Shown here: piece after piece, positions 16,159-25,204 of the stretch
Layout of the letters: the number at the start of each line of letters is the position of its first letter
How positions within the stretch are numbered: position 1 is the first letter of the stretch
Source: Peptococcaceae bacterium
Lineage (GTDB): Bacteria > Bacillota > Desulfitobacteriia > Desulfitobacteriales > Syntrophobotulaceae
Assembly (NCBI GenBank): GCA_009783315.1
Contig: WRHI01000020.1
Span: 1-37,041, forward strand
Length of the DNA stretch: 37,041 nucleotides
Direction: 5' to 3'
The notes under the pieces: generated by a model
The model's database searches: none
What the model was told of the DNA's origin: nothing
Seen by the model: only the letters and a program-made list of their open reading frames with translations
Position numbers and translations under genes: made by a program

Positions 16159-17160
16159 CTACTCCCACTCAATCGTGCCCGGCGGCTTCGCCGTCACATC
16201 ATAAACCACCCGGCTGATCCCAGGCACCTCCGCCGCAATCCGGCCCGATATCCGTCTCAACACAGGATACGGCAATTCGGCCCAATCCGCCGTCATCGCG
16301 TCGCTGGACAGCACAGCCCGAATGGCGATAACCTCCTCATAGCTGCGTTTATCCTCTCGCACCCCCACAGACCGCACCCCGGGCAACACGGTAAAATATT
16401 GCCAGATCTCCTCCTCCAATCCGGCGGCGGCGATCTCCTCCCGCAGAATAGCGTCACTCAGCCGCACCTTCGCCAGCTTCTCCTCTGTAACAGCCCCCAA
16501 CACACGAACCGCCAGACCGGGCCCTGGGAAGGGCTGCCGCCAGACCATATCCCGCGGAATACCAAGATATTCGCCCAACCCGCGCACCTCATCCTTGTAC
16601 AACGTACGCAAAGGCTCCACCAGACCTTGAAAAGGCAGCTCCTCGGGCAGACCGCCCACATTATGATGGCTCTTAACACCATCGCCATGACCAGAACCGC
16701 TCTCAACAACATCAGGATAAATCGTGCCCTGCATCAAAAAGAAATCGCTGACCCTCTCCGCGTTCATCTGTTCGAGGCTCGCTTTGGCTTCATCCCGAAA
16801 CACACAAATAAACTCCTCACCCACAATCTTCCGCTTGGTCTCCGGATCAGCCACACCCGCCAATCTATCCAGAAAACGCTTCCGCGCGTCCACTTTGCTC
16901 ACATTCAGCCCCAGCCGGTTTTGCAGAGTCTCCATAACCTGCTCCGCCTCCTGATGCCGCAGCAGCCCATGATCAACAAAAACCGCCTTCAGCCGATCGC
17001 CTACAGCCTTATGCACCAGAACCGCGGCTACGGTAGAATCCACGCCGCCCGACAAAGCCCCGAAAACATACCCTTCTCCCACCTGTCGGCGAATCTCATC
17101 AATCTGCGCCGAAGCGAAAGACGCCATCCGTTCCTCACTCATATCACGCCTAGGGTTCAT
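16159..17160 (-). CDS. guaA: GMP synthase, ATP-pyrophosphatase subunit without glutaminase domain
   Basis: The 333-residue protein corresponds to the C-terminal two thirds of bacterial GuaA: the P-loop SGGVDS at 37-42, [49 protein letters not shown] and the dimer domain ending KPPGTIEWE. It turns XMP to GMP with ATP and ammonia. The usual 190-residue N-terminal class I amidotransferase domain is absent and no separate copy is in the window, so the ammonia source is open. The start overlaps the pyrG stop by 4 bp (ATGA), showing that the short form is the native start and not a truncation artefact. The accessory region begins just past its terminator. Confidence 0.93.
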   Translation of the reverse strand: MNPRRDMSEERMASFASAQIDEIRRQVGEGYVFGALSGGVDSTVAAVLVHKAVGDRLKAVFVDHGLLRHQEAEQVMETLQNRLGLNVSKVDARKRFLDRLAGVADPETKRKIVGEEFICVFRDEAKASLEQMNAERVSDFFLMQGTIYPDVVESGSGHGDGVKSHHNVGGLPEELPFQGLVEPLRTLYKDEVRGLGEYLGIPRDMVWRQPFPGPGLAVRVLGAVTEEKLAKVRLSDAILREEIAAAGLEEEIWQYFTVLPGVRSVGVREDKRSYEEVIAIRAVLSSDAMTADWAELPYPVLRRISGRIAAEVPGISRVVYDVTAKPPGTIEWE

Positions 17161-18773
17161 AAATTATTCTCCTTCGCATACTGCAGAGCGCAGCCGATAA
17201 AATCCCGAAACAGCGGATGGGGCCGATTGGGACGGGACAAAAACTCCGGAAAAAACTGCACCCCTACAAACCAAGGATGCATTTCCTGACTAAGCTCAAT
17301 AATATCAACATAACCCGTCTCCGGCTGCGTTCCCGCCACCACAAGACCGGCCCCTTCCAGCGGACCCAAATAATCAAAATTCACTTCAAACCGGTTGCGA
17401 TGCCGCTCCCGAATCATACCGGCTTGATAAGCTCTCATAGCGTGCGTGCCGTCTCTCAGACAGCAGGCGTAACCGCCCCGGCGCACTTTATCCTCGCTCT
17501 CGCTTCCGCCCTCACCCGCAACCGCATCCATAACCTTAAGAACAGGATCAGCCGTGGCCGGGTCGGCTTCCGTGCTATTGGCCCCCGCCAAACCGGCCAG
17601 ACTACGCGCGATCTCCACAACAGCCGCCTGCATACCCAAACAGACCCCAAAAAACGGGATCTTGCGCGTGCGCGCAAACTCAACCACCCGCACAACGTTC
17701 TCCACATTGCGCAAGCCGGATCCCGGCAAAATAATTCCGCTGATCCCCTGCAGTGTCTCTCCGATCTTCTCTTCAGACAGCTCGTCCGCTGACATCCACA
17801 GAATATTAACCTTGGTCTTATGGAACAGACTGGCGTGGGTCAGCGCCTCCGCCAAACTTAAATAAGCGTCACGCAGCTTCACATACTTGCCCACCAAAGC
17901 GATGGTCACCTCATGGCGCGGATGCAAATGGCGCGTGACAATATCCTCCCACTCCGCCAAATCCGGCGGCGGCACATCAATGCCCAGGTCCTCACAGACA
18001 AGGGTTCCCAACCCCGAATTCTCCAACATAATTGGCACTTCATAAAGGGAATTGCAGTTGGTGTTGGCAATAATATGGTCGAGCTTAACATTACAAAACA
18101 TCGCTATTTTGGAACGATCCGTCCGCGGAATATTCCGCTCGCAGCGACAAATGATGAAATCAGGTTGAATCCCCATCCCTTGCAGCTCCTTAACAGAATG
18201 CTGGGTGGGTTTGGTCTTAATTTCTCCGGAAGACTCCAAAAAAGGCACAAGGGTCACGTGAATATACAAACACTCATTAGAAGCCGTCTCCAGCTGCATC
18301 TGCCGAATAGCCTCCAAAAAAGGTTGGCTCTCTATGTCGCCAACCGTCCCACCGATCTCCGTAATCACAACATCAACGCCATCAGCTGTCTGCCGGATCC
18401 GTTCCTTAATCTCATCCGTAATATGAGGCACAACCTGCACCGTCGCGCCGTCGTACTCCCCAGACCGTTCCTTGTTAATAACCGAAAGATAGACCTTGCC
18501 CGATGTCACGCTGGATCTTTGACTCAGAGTCTCATCAATAAAACGCTCATAATGACCAAGATCAAGATCCGTCTCCGCCCCGTCGTCCGTCACAAAAACC
18601 TCGCCATGCTGAAACGGATTCATCATACCCGGATCAACATTTAAGTAAGGATCAAATTTTTGAATAGCAACCTTCAGTCCCCGGGCCTTCAGCAACCGGC
18701 CCAAAGAAGCGGCGGTAATCCCCTTTCCCAGAGAAGAAACCACACCACCGGTAACAAAAATATACTTCGCCAT
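17157..18773 (-). CDS. pyrG: CTP synthase with degenerate glutaminase domain
   Basis: 538 residues from the ATG at 18773 (GGGGGGAG upstream); the open frame further upstream is only repeat DNA. The synthetase half is strongly conserved: [56 protein letters not shown] and the later CRCERNIP region. The glutaminase half keeps the nucleophile Cys378 (GVCLGMQ) and Glu510. The catalytic His is Phe508 (QFFPEF instead of QFHPEF), the PGGFGxRG oxyanion loop is PGSGLRN, and the TMRLG segment is KVRRGG. The reaction UTP plus ammonia to CTP should survive; glutamine use is doubtful. Translationally coupled to guaA, which lacks its glutaminase domain. Confidence 0.95.
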   Translation of the reverse strand: MAKYIFVTGGVVSSLGKGITAASLGRLLKARGLKVAIQKFDPYLNVDPGMMNPFQHGEVFVTDDGAETDLDLGHYERFIDETLSQRSSVTSGKVYLSVINKERSGEYDGATVQVVPHITDEIKERIRQTADGVDVVITEIGGTVGDIESQPFLEAIRQMQLETASNECLYIHVTLVPFLESSGEIKTKPTQHSVKELQGMGIQPDFIICRCERNIPRTDRSKIAMFCNVKLDHIIANTNCNSLYEVPIMLENSGLGTLVCEDLGIDVPPPDLAEWEDIVTRHLHPRHEVTIALVGKYVKLRDAYLSLAEALTHASLFHKTKVNILWMSADELSEEKIGETLQGISGIILPGSGLRNVENVVRVVEFARTRKIPFFGVCLGMQAAVVEIARSLAGLAGANSTEADPATADPVLKVMDAVAGEGGSESEDKVRRGGYACCLRDGTHAMRAYQAGMIRERHRNRFEVNFDYLGPLEGAGLVVAGTQPETGYVDIIELSQEMHPWFVGVQFFPEFLSRPNRPHPLFRDFIGCALQYAKENNL

Positions 18774-18792
18774 CGCTTCTCCCCCCCTTTTA

Positions 18793-18827
18793 ACAATGGA
18801 CAATGGACAATGGACAATGGACAATTA
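18793..18827. repeat. Heptamer array, left block (ACAATGG units)
   Basis: Five consecutive 7 bp units, four ACAATGG and a final ACAATTA, just upstream of the pyrG ribosome binding site. They are the reverse complement of the units in the block at 18913-19093, so the two blocks could pair. Confidence 0.92.
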
Positions 18828-18912
18828 GGGGAAACCTGGTTTCAGACGACCTCCCACCCAATTTCTTCCTACCATCATAACGTTCTCAACGCTTGAACGC
18901 AATTGCCTCTCT

Positions 18913-19093
18913 CATTATCCATTGTCCATTGTCCATTGTCAATTGCCTTTCATTATCCATTGCCCATTGCCCATTGCCTTTCATTGTCCATTGCCCATTG
19001 CCCATTGCCTTTCATTGTCCATTGTCCATTGTCAATTGTCCATTGTTTTCATTGTCCATTGCCTTCAATTGTCCATTGCCTTTCATTGTCCAT
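18913..19093. repeat. Heptamer array, right block (CATTGTC/CATTGCC units)
   Basis: About 180 bp made of CATTGTC, CATTGCC and CATTATC heptamers, partly arranged as a 31 bp higher-order unit (TCATTxTCCATTGCCCATTG then CCCATTGCCTT) present twice in a row from 18951. The stop codon of the GGDEF/HD-GYP gene lies within its right edge. The 309 bp between pyrG and that gene hold nothing else except an 85 bp unique stretch between the blocks. Confidence 0.92.
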
Positions 19094-21659
19094 AAGGTGT
19101 AACATCGATTGATCCCGATTGCGCCAACACAATAAAAGCATCGGCCAGATGGGGATCAAACTGACTTCCCGCCTTCTCCCTGATCTCATGCAGGGCATAA
19201 TCCAAGGAACAGGCGGTACGATACGGCCGGGTCGACATCATCGCGTCAAAGGAATCGGCAATCGATAAACAACGGGCTGAAATCGGTATGTCTTCTCCAC
19301 AGATACCGCGAGGATAGCCGGCGCCGTCCCAAAATTCGTGATGCCCGATCACCGCCGGCAGCACATACTGCAGTGTAGGCAAATGCTTAATAATCGTCAC
19401 CGACATATCCACATGTCGCCGCATGACTTCCAACTCTTCCTCATTTAATCGCCCCACTTTTTTCAGAATTTCTTCAGGAATACCGATTTTCCCGATATCA
19501 TGGAGCAACGCCGCTTCCTTGATTGACTTAATATGCCAATCGTCCAGACCGATGGCCGCGGCCAACGCCGAAGCGTACTGCGCCACCTTCTGGGAATGTC
19601 CGTATGTATAGTAGTCCTTGGTTTCGATCGTAGCGGTAAGGGCAAAAATCGTTGACGCATGGGAAACAAGCTCGTTGCCGGGAACCGTCAGCCAAAAGAT
19701 TTCCTCCTCCTCCTCTTGCTTTTGAGGCAAAGCCAAGCTCGGCCCATAGACAACAATCCTATTCTTGCCGGAATTCTTTGCGGAATAAAGGGCAATATCA
19801 GCCCGCCTTAACAACTCTTCGCCGCTGGGCGCGGCGGCCGGATACGTGCAAATCCCCGCGCTGATGCTGAGAAACCGGTTCTCGGCACCTGTTCCGCCGC
19901 TAAACATACGTTGTACCTCTTGTCGGATGTTTTCTGTTAAGGCCTCGGTCTGCTTAGCATCATGCCTCGGCAACAGAATCACAAACTCCTCCCCGCCATA
20001 GCGGGCCACCACCCCTTGTTTCGCCACACGCTCCGTCAAAATCTCCGCAACCGTTTCCAGAGCTTTATCCCCCTCCAAATGACCATACATATCATTATAA
20101 AGCTTAAACATATCTAAATCCAGCAACACCAGCGAAAGGGGGCTCTCCTCTGCTTCATCAATGAGCTTTCTCAGCACCCGATAAAAATAGCGGTGATTAT
20201 ACAGACCTGTCAAAGAATCCGTATTGGCTTCATTCTTAGCCCTCTCATAAGAAAACGCGTTGTCCAGAGCCACCGCTGTTGACCCTCCCAGCGACAACAA
20301 CAAATCCAGATCCTCCATCGTGAAAGCGGACTCATCTTGCTTCTTCGCCAGAATCAACATTCCGATCATTCGGCTGCGGCTTTGCAGCGGCGCCACCAGC
20401 TCCAGATCAATATCGTTAATCAGTTCCCATTCCGCCTCCCATAGCGCCTTGAAGACAGGCTGTTTCTCAATCTCCTCTCGTTTGAGGCAAGTGTTGTTCT
20501 GATGCAGCCAGGTTAGAATAGGGTGGTCCTCAGCAAAAGCATACTTTTGTCCGTTTACGAGCGCCCCCTCACTGAAGGCTCTGCTGTTAATCGCGTATTC
20601 CCTCTTCTCTTCATCATAAAGCGCCAGATAGACATCGCGAACACGCAAGACGTTCTTGACAGCCTCAATAAAAGTTTGGGTAATCTCATCCAGCCCCAGC
20701 TTGCTGGCCAGACTGACGCTGAAATCCCGTAACCATTGCCGCTGCTGATACTCTGTCGCCATAAACATCTTATCAATATTCTGATTGAATTTGCTGAACC
20801 CAGCGTTGAAAATCAGCAACGCCAGAATAATCATAACCGGCATAATATAGTACAAAGAATCCGAATAGTCATTCGCTCTCAACAACGCCTCCACTTTGAT
20901 CGCGGCATAGACGTAAACAATCGCGATTACCTCAATAAAAAAGAGCAACACGCCGCCCTTCTTGAAAATAAACTTAAACTCCAGAACACGATATTTGGAA
21001 ACAGCCACAATAACACAAACAGCGTTGAACAGCCCCGCGATCATGTCTATCGGATACCGGCCGCCCCAAAACACACAATTCAGGATAAAACAAGTCAAAA
21101 AAGCCGCGTTCCCCACAAAAACAAGCTTAATACCGCCGGCCAAAGTGTTGTCCCGTAAACCCTTAAGGCTGACCACAAACGAGGAAACAAGCAGCAACAC
21201 CATGTAGAGAAGCAAAAAACCCGCGCCCCAGCCCAAATGGCTGTCAAACATTTTAACCGCCGCTTCCAGCCCATTAATCTCTTGGTTCACTTCATAAACA
21301 ACCGGATGCAGAATAACAAAGCCGGCAAAATTAAGCACCAGGCAAACGGCGACCCCGCCCAAAGCCAAACGCGTCAAAACCCGATGAGAAACGCCGCTGA
21401 AACTTGTCAAGAAAAAATGGACAACTAAGGGCAGCAGCACCAACACAGCCACCATAACCCTGTTCCAGAATATGGCGCCGGGGTCGAACCCCGCTCGCAT
21501 AAAAAAAGTAGAAAGCACCCACAACCCATGAAGGACAAACATCGCAATGACAATCTTAATAATTCTGTCCCGGCGCGAGAACGTCAAGAAAAACACCAGC
21601 AAACCATATCCGGTCGCCGCCATAATGTATAAACCCCAGAGTATGCTTTGTGTGTTCAT
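19083..21659 (-). CDS. Membrane 7TM-GAF-GGDEF-HD-GYP cyclic-di-GMP protein
   Basis: 858 residues from the ATG at 21659. About 230 residues of N-terminal membrane helices resemble the seven-helix sensor of histidine kinases, and a further membrane helix follows near 250-280. A GAF-like domain (around 310-470) comes next, then GGDEF with the active RYGGEEFVILLP, and an HD-GYP domain with LLHDIGKIGIP and HHEFWDGAGYP. GGDEF domains make and HD-GYP domains break cyclic-di-GMP. The usual RxxD inhibitory site before GGEEF is replaced by AKQG, so product feedback is probably absent. It sits between the GH3-like gene and pyrG on the same strand. Net activity cannot be read from sequence. Confidence 0.92.
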   Translation of the reverse strand: MNTQSILWGLYIMAATGYGLLVFFLTFSRRDRIIKIVIAMFVLHGLWVLSTFFMRAGFDPGAIFWNRVMVAVLVLLPLVVHFFLTSFSGVSHRVLTRLALGGVAVCLVLNFAGFVILHPVVYEVNQEINGLEAAVKMFDSHLGWGAGFLLLYMVLLLVSSFVVSLKGLRDNTLAGGIKLVFVGNAAFLTCFILNCVFWGGRYPIDMIAGLFNAVCVIVAVSKYRVLEFKFIFKKGGVLLFFIEVIAIVYVYAAIKVEALLRANDYSDSLYYIMPVMIILALLIFNAGFSKFNQNIDKMFMATEYQQRQWLRDFSVSLASKLGLDEITQTFIEAVKNVLRVRDVYLALYDEEKREYAINSRAFSEGALVNGQKYAFAEDHPILTWLHQNNTCLKREEIEKQPVFKALWEAEWELINDIDLELVAPLQSRSRMIGMLILAKKQDESAFTMEDLDLLLSLGGSTAVALDNAFSYERAKNEANTDSLTGLYNHRYFYRVLRKLIDEAEESPLSLVLLDLDMFKLYNDMYGHLEGDKALETVAEILTERVAKQGVVARYGGEEFVILLPRHDAKQTEALTENIRQEVQRMFSGGTGAENRFLSISAGICTYPAAAPSGEELLRRADIALYSAKNSGKNRIVVYGPSLALPQKQEEEEEIFWLTVPGNELVSHASTIFALTATIETKDYYTYGHSQKVAQYASALAAAIGLDDWHIKSIKEAALLHDIGKIGIPEEILKKVGRLNEEELEVMRRHVDMSVTIIKHLPTLQYVLPAVIGHHEFWDGAGYPRGICGEDIPISARCLSIADSFDAMMSTRPYRTACSLDYALHEIREKAGSQFDPHLADAFIVLAQSGSIDVTPYGQ

Positions 21660-21699
21660 CGGTTCCGTCCCCTTCCCATCTAACCACAAATCACAGCCA

Positions 21700-23307
21700 C
21701 TAAAGCGAAGAAGCCTTCCTTAGAATCTCCGCCACCGCCGCCGCCGGCGGATTAATCTTCTGGAATTTCTGCCCCTTTTCCTGTTCATAACCCTTGATAA
21801 TGCCCTCCGGCAAAACTGTCGTCACCAGCGGATTAATCCCAAAAAGCGACTCCAAATCCCATTCATTAAGATCAAGATAATTAAAATACAGAATCAGCTG
21901 CTCCTGCACAACACTGCCGTTAATATCCTGCATGAAAGCTTCCTCACCCAGTTCGACATACAAATGTAAATAAGGCCGGTTCTCCACATTGTATTCCTTA
22001 ACAGCAAACCAATTCGTCAGCGGCAGCTTGGAAAGCTCAATAACCTGTTCAATCGTCTTCTCTGTAATCCTAACATAACCTGCGATATCGATCACCGAAG
22101 ACAGTCTGTTCAAATAACGAAACTGCGGCAGCATAATCCCGTCCTTCTCATTTTCGGTGGAAACGCAGAGAAACATATACCCCGCCCGATAACGCAAAAA
22201 AGCCCCGCCTTTAAAACTAGAAAAAACCAACTCGTAGGCAACACCTGATTGCAACTCATTCATCAAGGACGTTTTAGGCACATACAGAGGGCTGCTCTCG
22301 CATTCAGCCAGCTCCGATTCCGGGATAAACTCATAAAAACAAACATCCGGAAACATAACCAACCCATTCTTGCCCCATGCCTCCGCGGCAATACAAGAAA
22401 GCTCGGCGCCGCCAAAAACCTCCAAAGGCTCGACACCCCAATAATTCTCCAACTTGTCTTTCAGAAAAAATGCATCCGTACCCGCGTAAACCAACCCCTT
22501 GAGATCCCAAATATCCTTAGGGAATACAGTCTTCTTGAAAATTTTCTTTCTCAGCCAGGCCTTGGTCAGATTATAATTCATCAAAACGGAATTATGAAAC
22601 ATGCTCCTGAACGGCAAACGGGCCGGCGCCGTTATAAACTGCTCAGAAATTTTCATCAAAAGTGTGCCCACGCCAAAAAACAGATCAATACCGCGTCTCA
22701 TAGCCTGATTCATCCCTATACTATTGCGGTGGCTCAGAGACATCGGTCCTATCATTCCCTGATCCGGCAAGAACTCAACATCCACCTCACCGTCCAACAC
22801 ATAAGGTATCAGCCCGGTTAAATAAGGCATCGGCGCCATCCCATACATAAGCCGGTCAAAACGCCGCAAAGAAAAACTACCCTTCCTCTTACTGGTCGCA
22901 AACAGCATAATCGCAATAACAGCGGTACGATGGGCTTTGAGCATACCCTCACTGTAAGGCGCCAGCTTCACCGGATCTTTACCGCCCTCCCAAGTCGTCT
23001 CAATCCACACCACAGGTTCCGCCGGCAAAGCTGACGTCTGCTTTTTCAACAGAATATCCGCGTAATCGCTGTACGTCGTTAAGGGCACAAGCCGGCGGTA
23101 TTCCTCAATCGTAGCGGGCTTCCTGTTGCGCATCAGCCGCTGTCCCAATTCACACGCGGACATAAGCTCAATCTGTTCCAACATAAGACGCGATTGAATC
23201 CGCATATAATCTTGCAAAGACAGATCAACAAACCCGCAATATTTTTGCCAAATCTCTTTGTGCTTTTTTTGCTTTAAGAGGTCGTTTAAAGTCATACCCT
23301 TTTCCAA
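21700..23307 (-). CDS. GH3-family adenylate-forming enzyme (bacterial)
   Basis: The 535-residue protein resembles bacterial members of the GH3 (auxin-responsive promoter) family of ANL-type acyl-adenylases: the N-terminal YRRLVPLTTYSDYADILLK, IETTWEGGKDPVKLAPYSEGML in the place of the phosphate-binding TSGTTxGxxK loop, GGAELSCIAAEAWGKNGLVMFPDVCFYEFIPESE and YRAGYMF. The first loop is unusual because the normal Ser/Thr-Gly-rich run is ETTWEGGKDP, so ATP use may be altered. Plant GH3 enzymes join amino acids to acyl acids; the bacterial role is unknown. It lies 27 bp from the PilM-like gene and 40 bp from the GGDEF gene, so it is likely in one operon. Confidence 0.75.
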   Translation of the reverse strand: MEKGMTLNDLLKQKKHKEIWQKYCGFVDLSLQDYMRIQSRLMLEQIELMSACELGQRLMRNRKPATIEEYRRLVPLTTYSDYADILLKKQTSALPAEPVVWIETTWEGGKDPVKLAPYSEGMLKAHRTAVIAIMLFATSKRKGSFSLRRFDRLMYGMAPMPYLTGLIPYVLDGEVDVEFLPDQGMIGPMSLSHRNSIGMNQAMRRGIDLFFGVGTLLMKISEQFITAPARLPFRSMFHNSVLMNYNLTKAWLRKKIFKKTVFPKDIWDLKGLVYAGTDAFFLKDKLENYWGVEPLEVFGGAELSCIAAEAWGKNGLVMFPDVCFYEFIPESELAECESSPLYVPKTSLMNELQSGVAYELVFSSFKGGAFLRYRAGYMFLCVSTENEKDGIMLPQFRYLNRLSSVIDIAGYVRITEKTIEQVIELSKLPLTNWFAVKEYNVENRPYLHLYVELGEEAFMQDINGSVVQEQLILYFNYLDLNEWDLESLFGINPLVTTVLPEGIIKGYEQEKGQKFQKINPPAAAVAEILRKASSL

Positions 23308-23334
23308 TCAATTCCATAACCCTGGGCAGACGGA

Positions 23335-24636
23335 TTATTTCAACTCATCATAGGTCTTCAGAATCAATCCCAAAAAACAAACATATCTTGTCCAATCCGA
23401 AACAAAATCACCACTTTGAGCCAACGGCGGCTGCCAATCCTCAATAAACCCGATGTGAACAGGCAACAAGTCCTGCCATTCCGCCTTAAGCAAAGAGGTG
23501 AACTTGTTTTCCCTATAGCCAATTCCTGTAACATAAAGTCTGGCAAAGGGATGCTCGTCCTGCCGCAGACCATGGCTCTCCGTATACTCGAACACAAACT
23601 CCCGCAATTGCGTAAACACCTGCCCCAAAGCGGCCTTAATTCCTTCATCAGCAAAAAGAGCGTCCGTTCTGTCGTCCGCGGGCAAATCCTCGCTCTCCAG
23701 GGCCACTTTATTCTTGCGCTCCGTCTTCAAATCCCGGTCCGAAATATTCAACGAAAAAGGCAAATCCTTCGCCTTAACAAACAACTCATCAAGCTCCGGT
23801 TCCGCCATTTTCGGCGCGACCACCGCAAACTCAGAAAACATTCCGGTAGCCCCCACAACTTGAAACGGCCCAGTTCCTTGAGCCGCGCCGAAACCAGGCG
23901 GCGGCGTCTCCAAACTGCGCAAAGGCGTACCGCTCTCTGGCGACTCCCACTGTTTCAAAGCTGGAAACAGACGTTCCAATTCCGCTTGAACCCTGGCATA
24001 CTGGACAATCGTTCCATTTTGCAGCAAAAAAACATGCCCGGAATCCCTGTCCAGATCAACAAAAGCGTTGTCAACACCATCCGGCAGCATCTCCTCAAAA
24101 ACCCGGACAAAGCACTCGCAGGCGATATTGATTGAAGCCAGATCAATACCCAAATCATCCGTTAAACGGTAAATCCTTGTCAACAATTTTTTAGGCAGCG
24201 CCGCCAGCAAAATGCGGGTACGGCTGTGCCCTTCCCGCTCAAAAAAATCAGTGATCTTAAAATTGATAACATGGTCATCCAAAAATTTTTCGCTCTCGGT
24301 AAAATCAAAATAGCTAGACACATTGTCATGAAAATGCCGTTCCAACGTCTTGGCAGAAACCCGAGGGAGCTCCACTAAACGCACCAGAACCGCGGCAGAA
24401 TCCAACGCGATCTTAATACGAGAGGGACCCGTCGCGTGCTGCTTCATCCAATTTTTAACCGCAGCGGTATCAAGACCCTTAGGACTTTTCGCAGCCCCTT
24501 CCCCAACATCGGCAAAAGACATCTCAAACTCTTGCCAAGACTTGACAACAACACCTGCCTCCGAAGTTTCCACCAAAGCCATTGTCCAGCTTGTATCTTT
24601 GGCAAGGGCCAACCATGTTTTTTCCACTGTGCTCAT
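23335..24636 (-). CDS. PilM/GspL-like actin-fold assembly protein
   Basis: The 433-residue protein has the pattern of PilM-type proteins: RIKIALDSAAVLVRLVELPRVSAKTLERHFHDNVSSYFDF (usual 'LPxMSxxELxxAIRxExxxyIPF'), RILLAALPKKLLTRIYRLTDDLGIDLASINIACECFVRVF, and NAFVDLDRDSGHVFLLQNGTIVQYARV, the actin-like phosphate strand. Such proteins bind the cytoplasmic face of type IV pilus or secretion machinery. No PilN, PilO or pilin genes are adjacent, so the context is odd and a different assembly role is possible. It overlaps the upstream small gene by 4 bp. Soluble, no signal peptide. Confidence 0.6.
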   Translation of the reverse strand: MSTVEKTWLALAKDTSWTMALVETSEAGVVVKSWQEFEMSFADVGEGAAKSPKGLDTAAVKNWMKQHATGPSRIKIALDSAAVLVRLVELPRVSAKTLERHFHDNVSSYFDFTESEKFLDDHVINFKITDFFEREGHSRTRILLAALPKKLLTRIYRLTDDLGIDLASINIACECFVRVFEEMLPDGVDNAFVDLDRDSGHVFLLQNGTIVQYARVQAELERLFPALKQWESPESGTPLRSLETPPPGFGAAQGTGPFQVVGATGMFSEFAVVAPKMAEPELDELFVKAKDLPFSLNISDRDLKTERKNKVALESEDLPADDRTDALFADEGIKAALGQVFTQLREFVFEYTESHGLRQDEHPFARLYVTGIGYRENKFTSLLKAEWQDLLPVHIGFIEDWQPPLAQSGDFVSDWTRYVCFLGLILKTYDELK

Positions 24637-24899
24637 GTCATCTCCTTCTCAACATCTTCGCTGTCCCTATCTTCCCTGTCCCTATCTTCCCTGTCCCTAT
24701 CTATCTCATTCATATCTGACTCATCCATAACCCGCCAAACAACAGGCATATGCCCCATAAGCGTTAAAAGATCTTCCCGGCAATCCGCTGTCGTTTGAAG
24801 AAGAACAAATCCCCGCTCTTTATCCAAAGTCGTCACGACACCCAGATGACCTAATCCCTCCACCAGCCTAACCAAAAGATTTATATCAGCACGCCTCAC
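24633..24899 (-). CDS. Small DUF4911-like protein with a repeat-encoded acidic/basic tail
   Basis: 88 residues. The first 50 (RRADINLLVRLVEGLGHLGVVTTLDKERGFVLLQTT and following) resemble the small Firmicute family DUF4911, of unknown function. The tail DRDREDRDREDRDSED is encoded by a 15 bp tandem repeat (24661-24701) and is not part of the family. The stop overlaps the PilM-like start by 4 bp. The upstream DNA is also repetitive. Start ATG at 24899; no strong ribosome binding site was seen. Confidence 0.55.
   Translation of the reverse strand: MRRADINLLVRLVEGLGHLGVVTTLDKERGFVLLQTTADCREDLLTLMGHMPVVWRVMDESDMNEIDRDREDRDREDRDSEDVEKEMT
24653..24701. repeat. 15 bp tandem repeat inside the DUF4911-like gene
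   Basis: CTGTCCCTATCTTCC occurs twice completely (24661-24675, 24676-24690) and once partly (24691-24701), with a degenerate copy before it. On the minus strand each unit adds the five residues EDRDR in frame, so copy number can change without a frameshift. Confidence 0.9.
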
Positions 24900-24908
24900 G
24901 TGAACAAG

Positions 24909-24984
24909 ATTCGATGCTCGTTCGATTTCGATCTCCCCCCAATTCGTTTGTTCGATATTCGATGCTCGTTATTCGATGTTCGTT
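24909..24984. repeat. TTCGATGCTCGTT-type direct repeats
   Basis: ATTCGATGCTCGTT is present at 24909-24922 and 24957-24970, and ATTCGATGTTCGTT at 24971-24984, with further TTCGAT pieces between. They occupy the divergent gap between the minus operon and the amidase gene (24900-25288). The rest of that gap (24985-25200) shows nothing I recognise. Confidence 0.85.
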
Positions 24985-25204
24985 ATGTGCTTTTTTCCTC
25001 TCTTGATAGAGGCTTTCAACCTTATTATATTATATCTTGGCGGATCATTTCAAATCGTCGACAGGTGTTGACAAATAATTCCTCGTATTCTGGAGATACT
25101 CCAATACGGATCCCAAAATCCGCAGAAAAAGCATCCACTCTGGACATCACTCCGGAAAATTAGCCTTATTGTGCAGGAATTGGCCAAAAAGCGCCGTATT
25201 TTGA

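Noticed and set aside
18774-18824. Upstream extension of pyrG reading MSIVHCPLSIVKR
   Set aside because: It is translation of the heptamer repeat. The ATG at 18773 with its ribosome binding site gives the family's normal [10 protein letters not shown] start.
18913-19093. Possible CRISPR array
   Set aside because: The units are continuous heptamers without unique spacers of constant length, and no cas gene is present.
18893-19112. Two overlapping plus-strand frames rich in Leu-Ser-Ile-His-Cys-Pro
   Set aside because: They are products of the heptamer array with no start signal; the repeat explains them.
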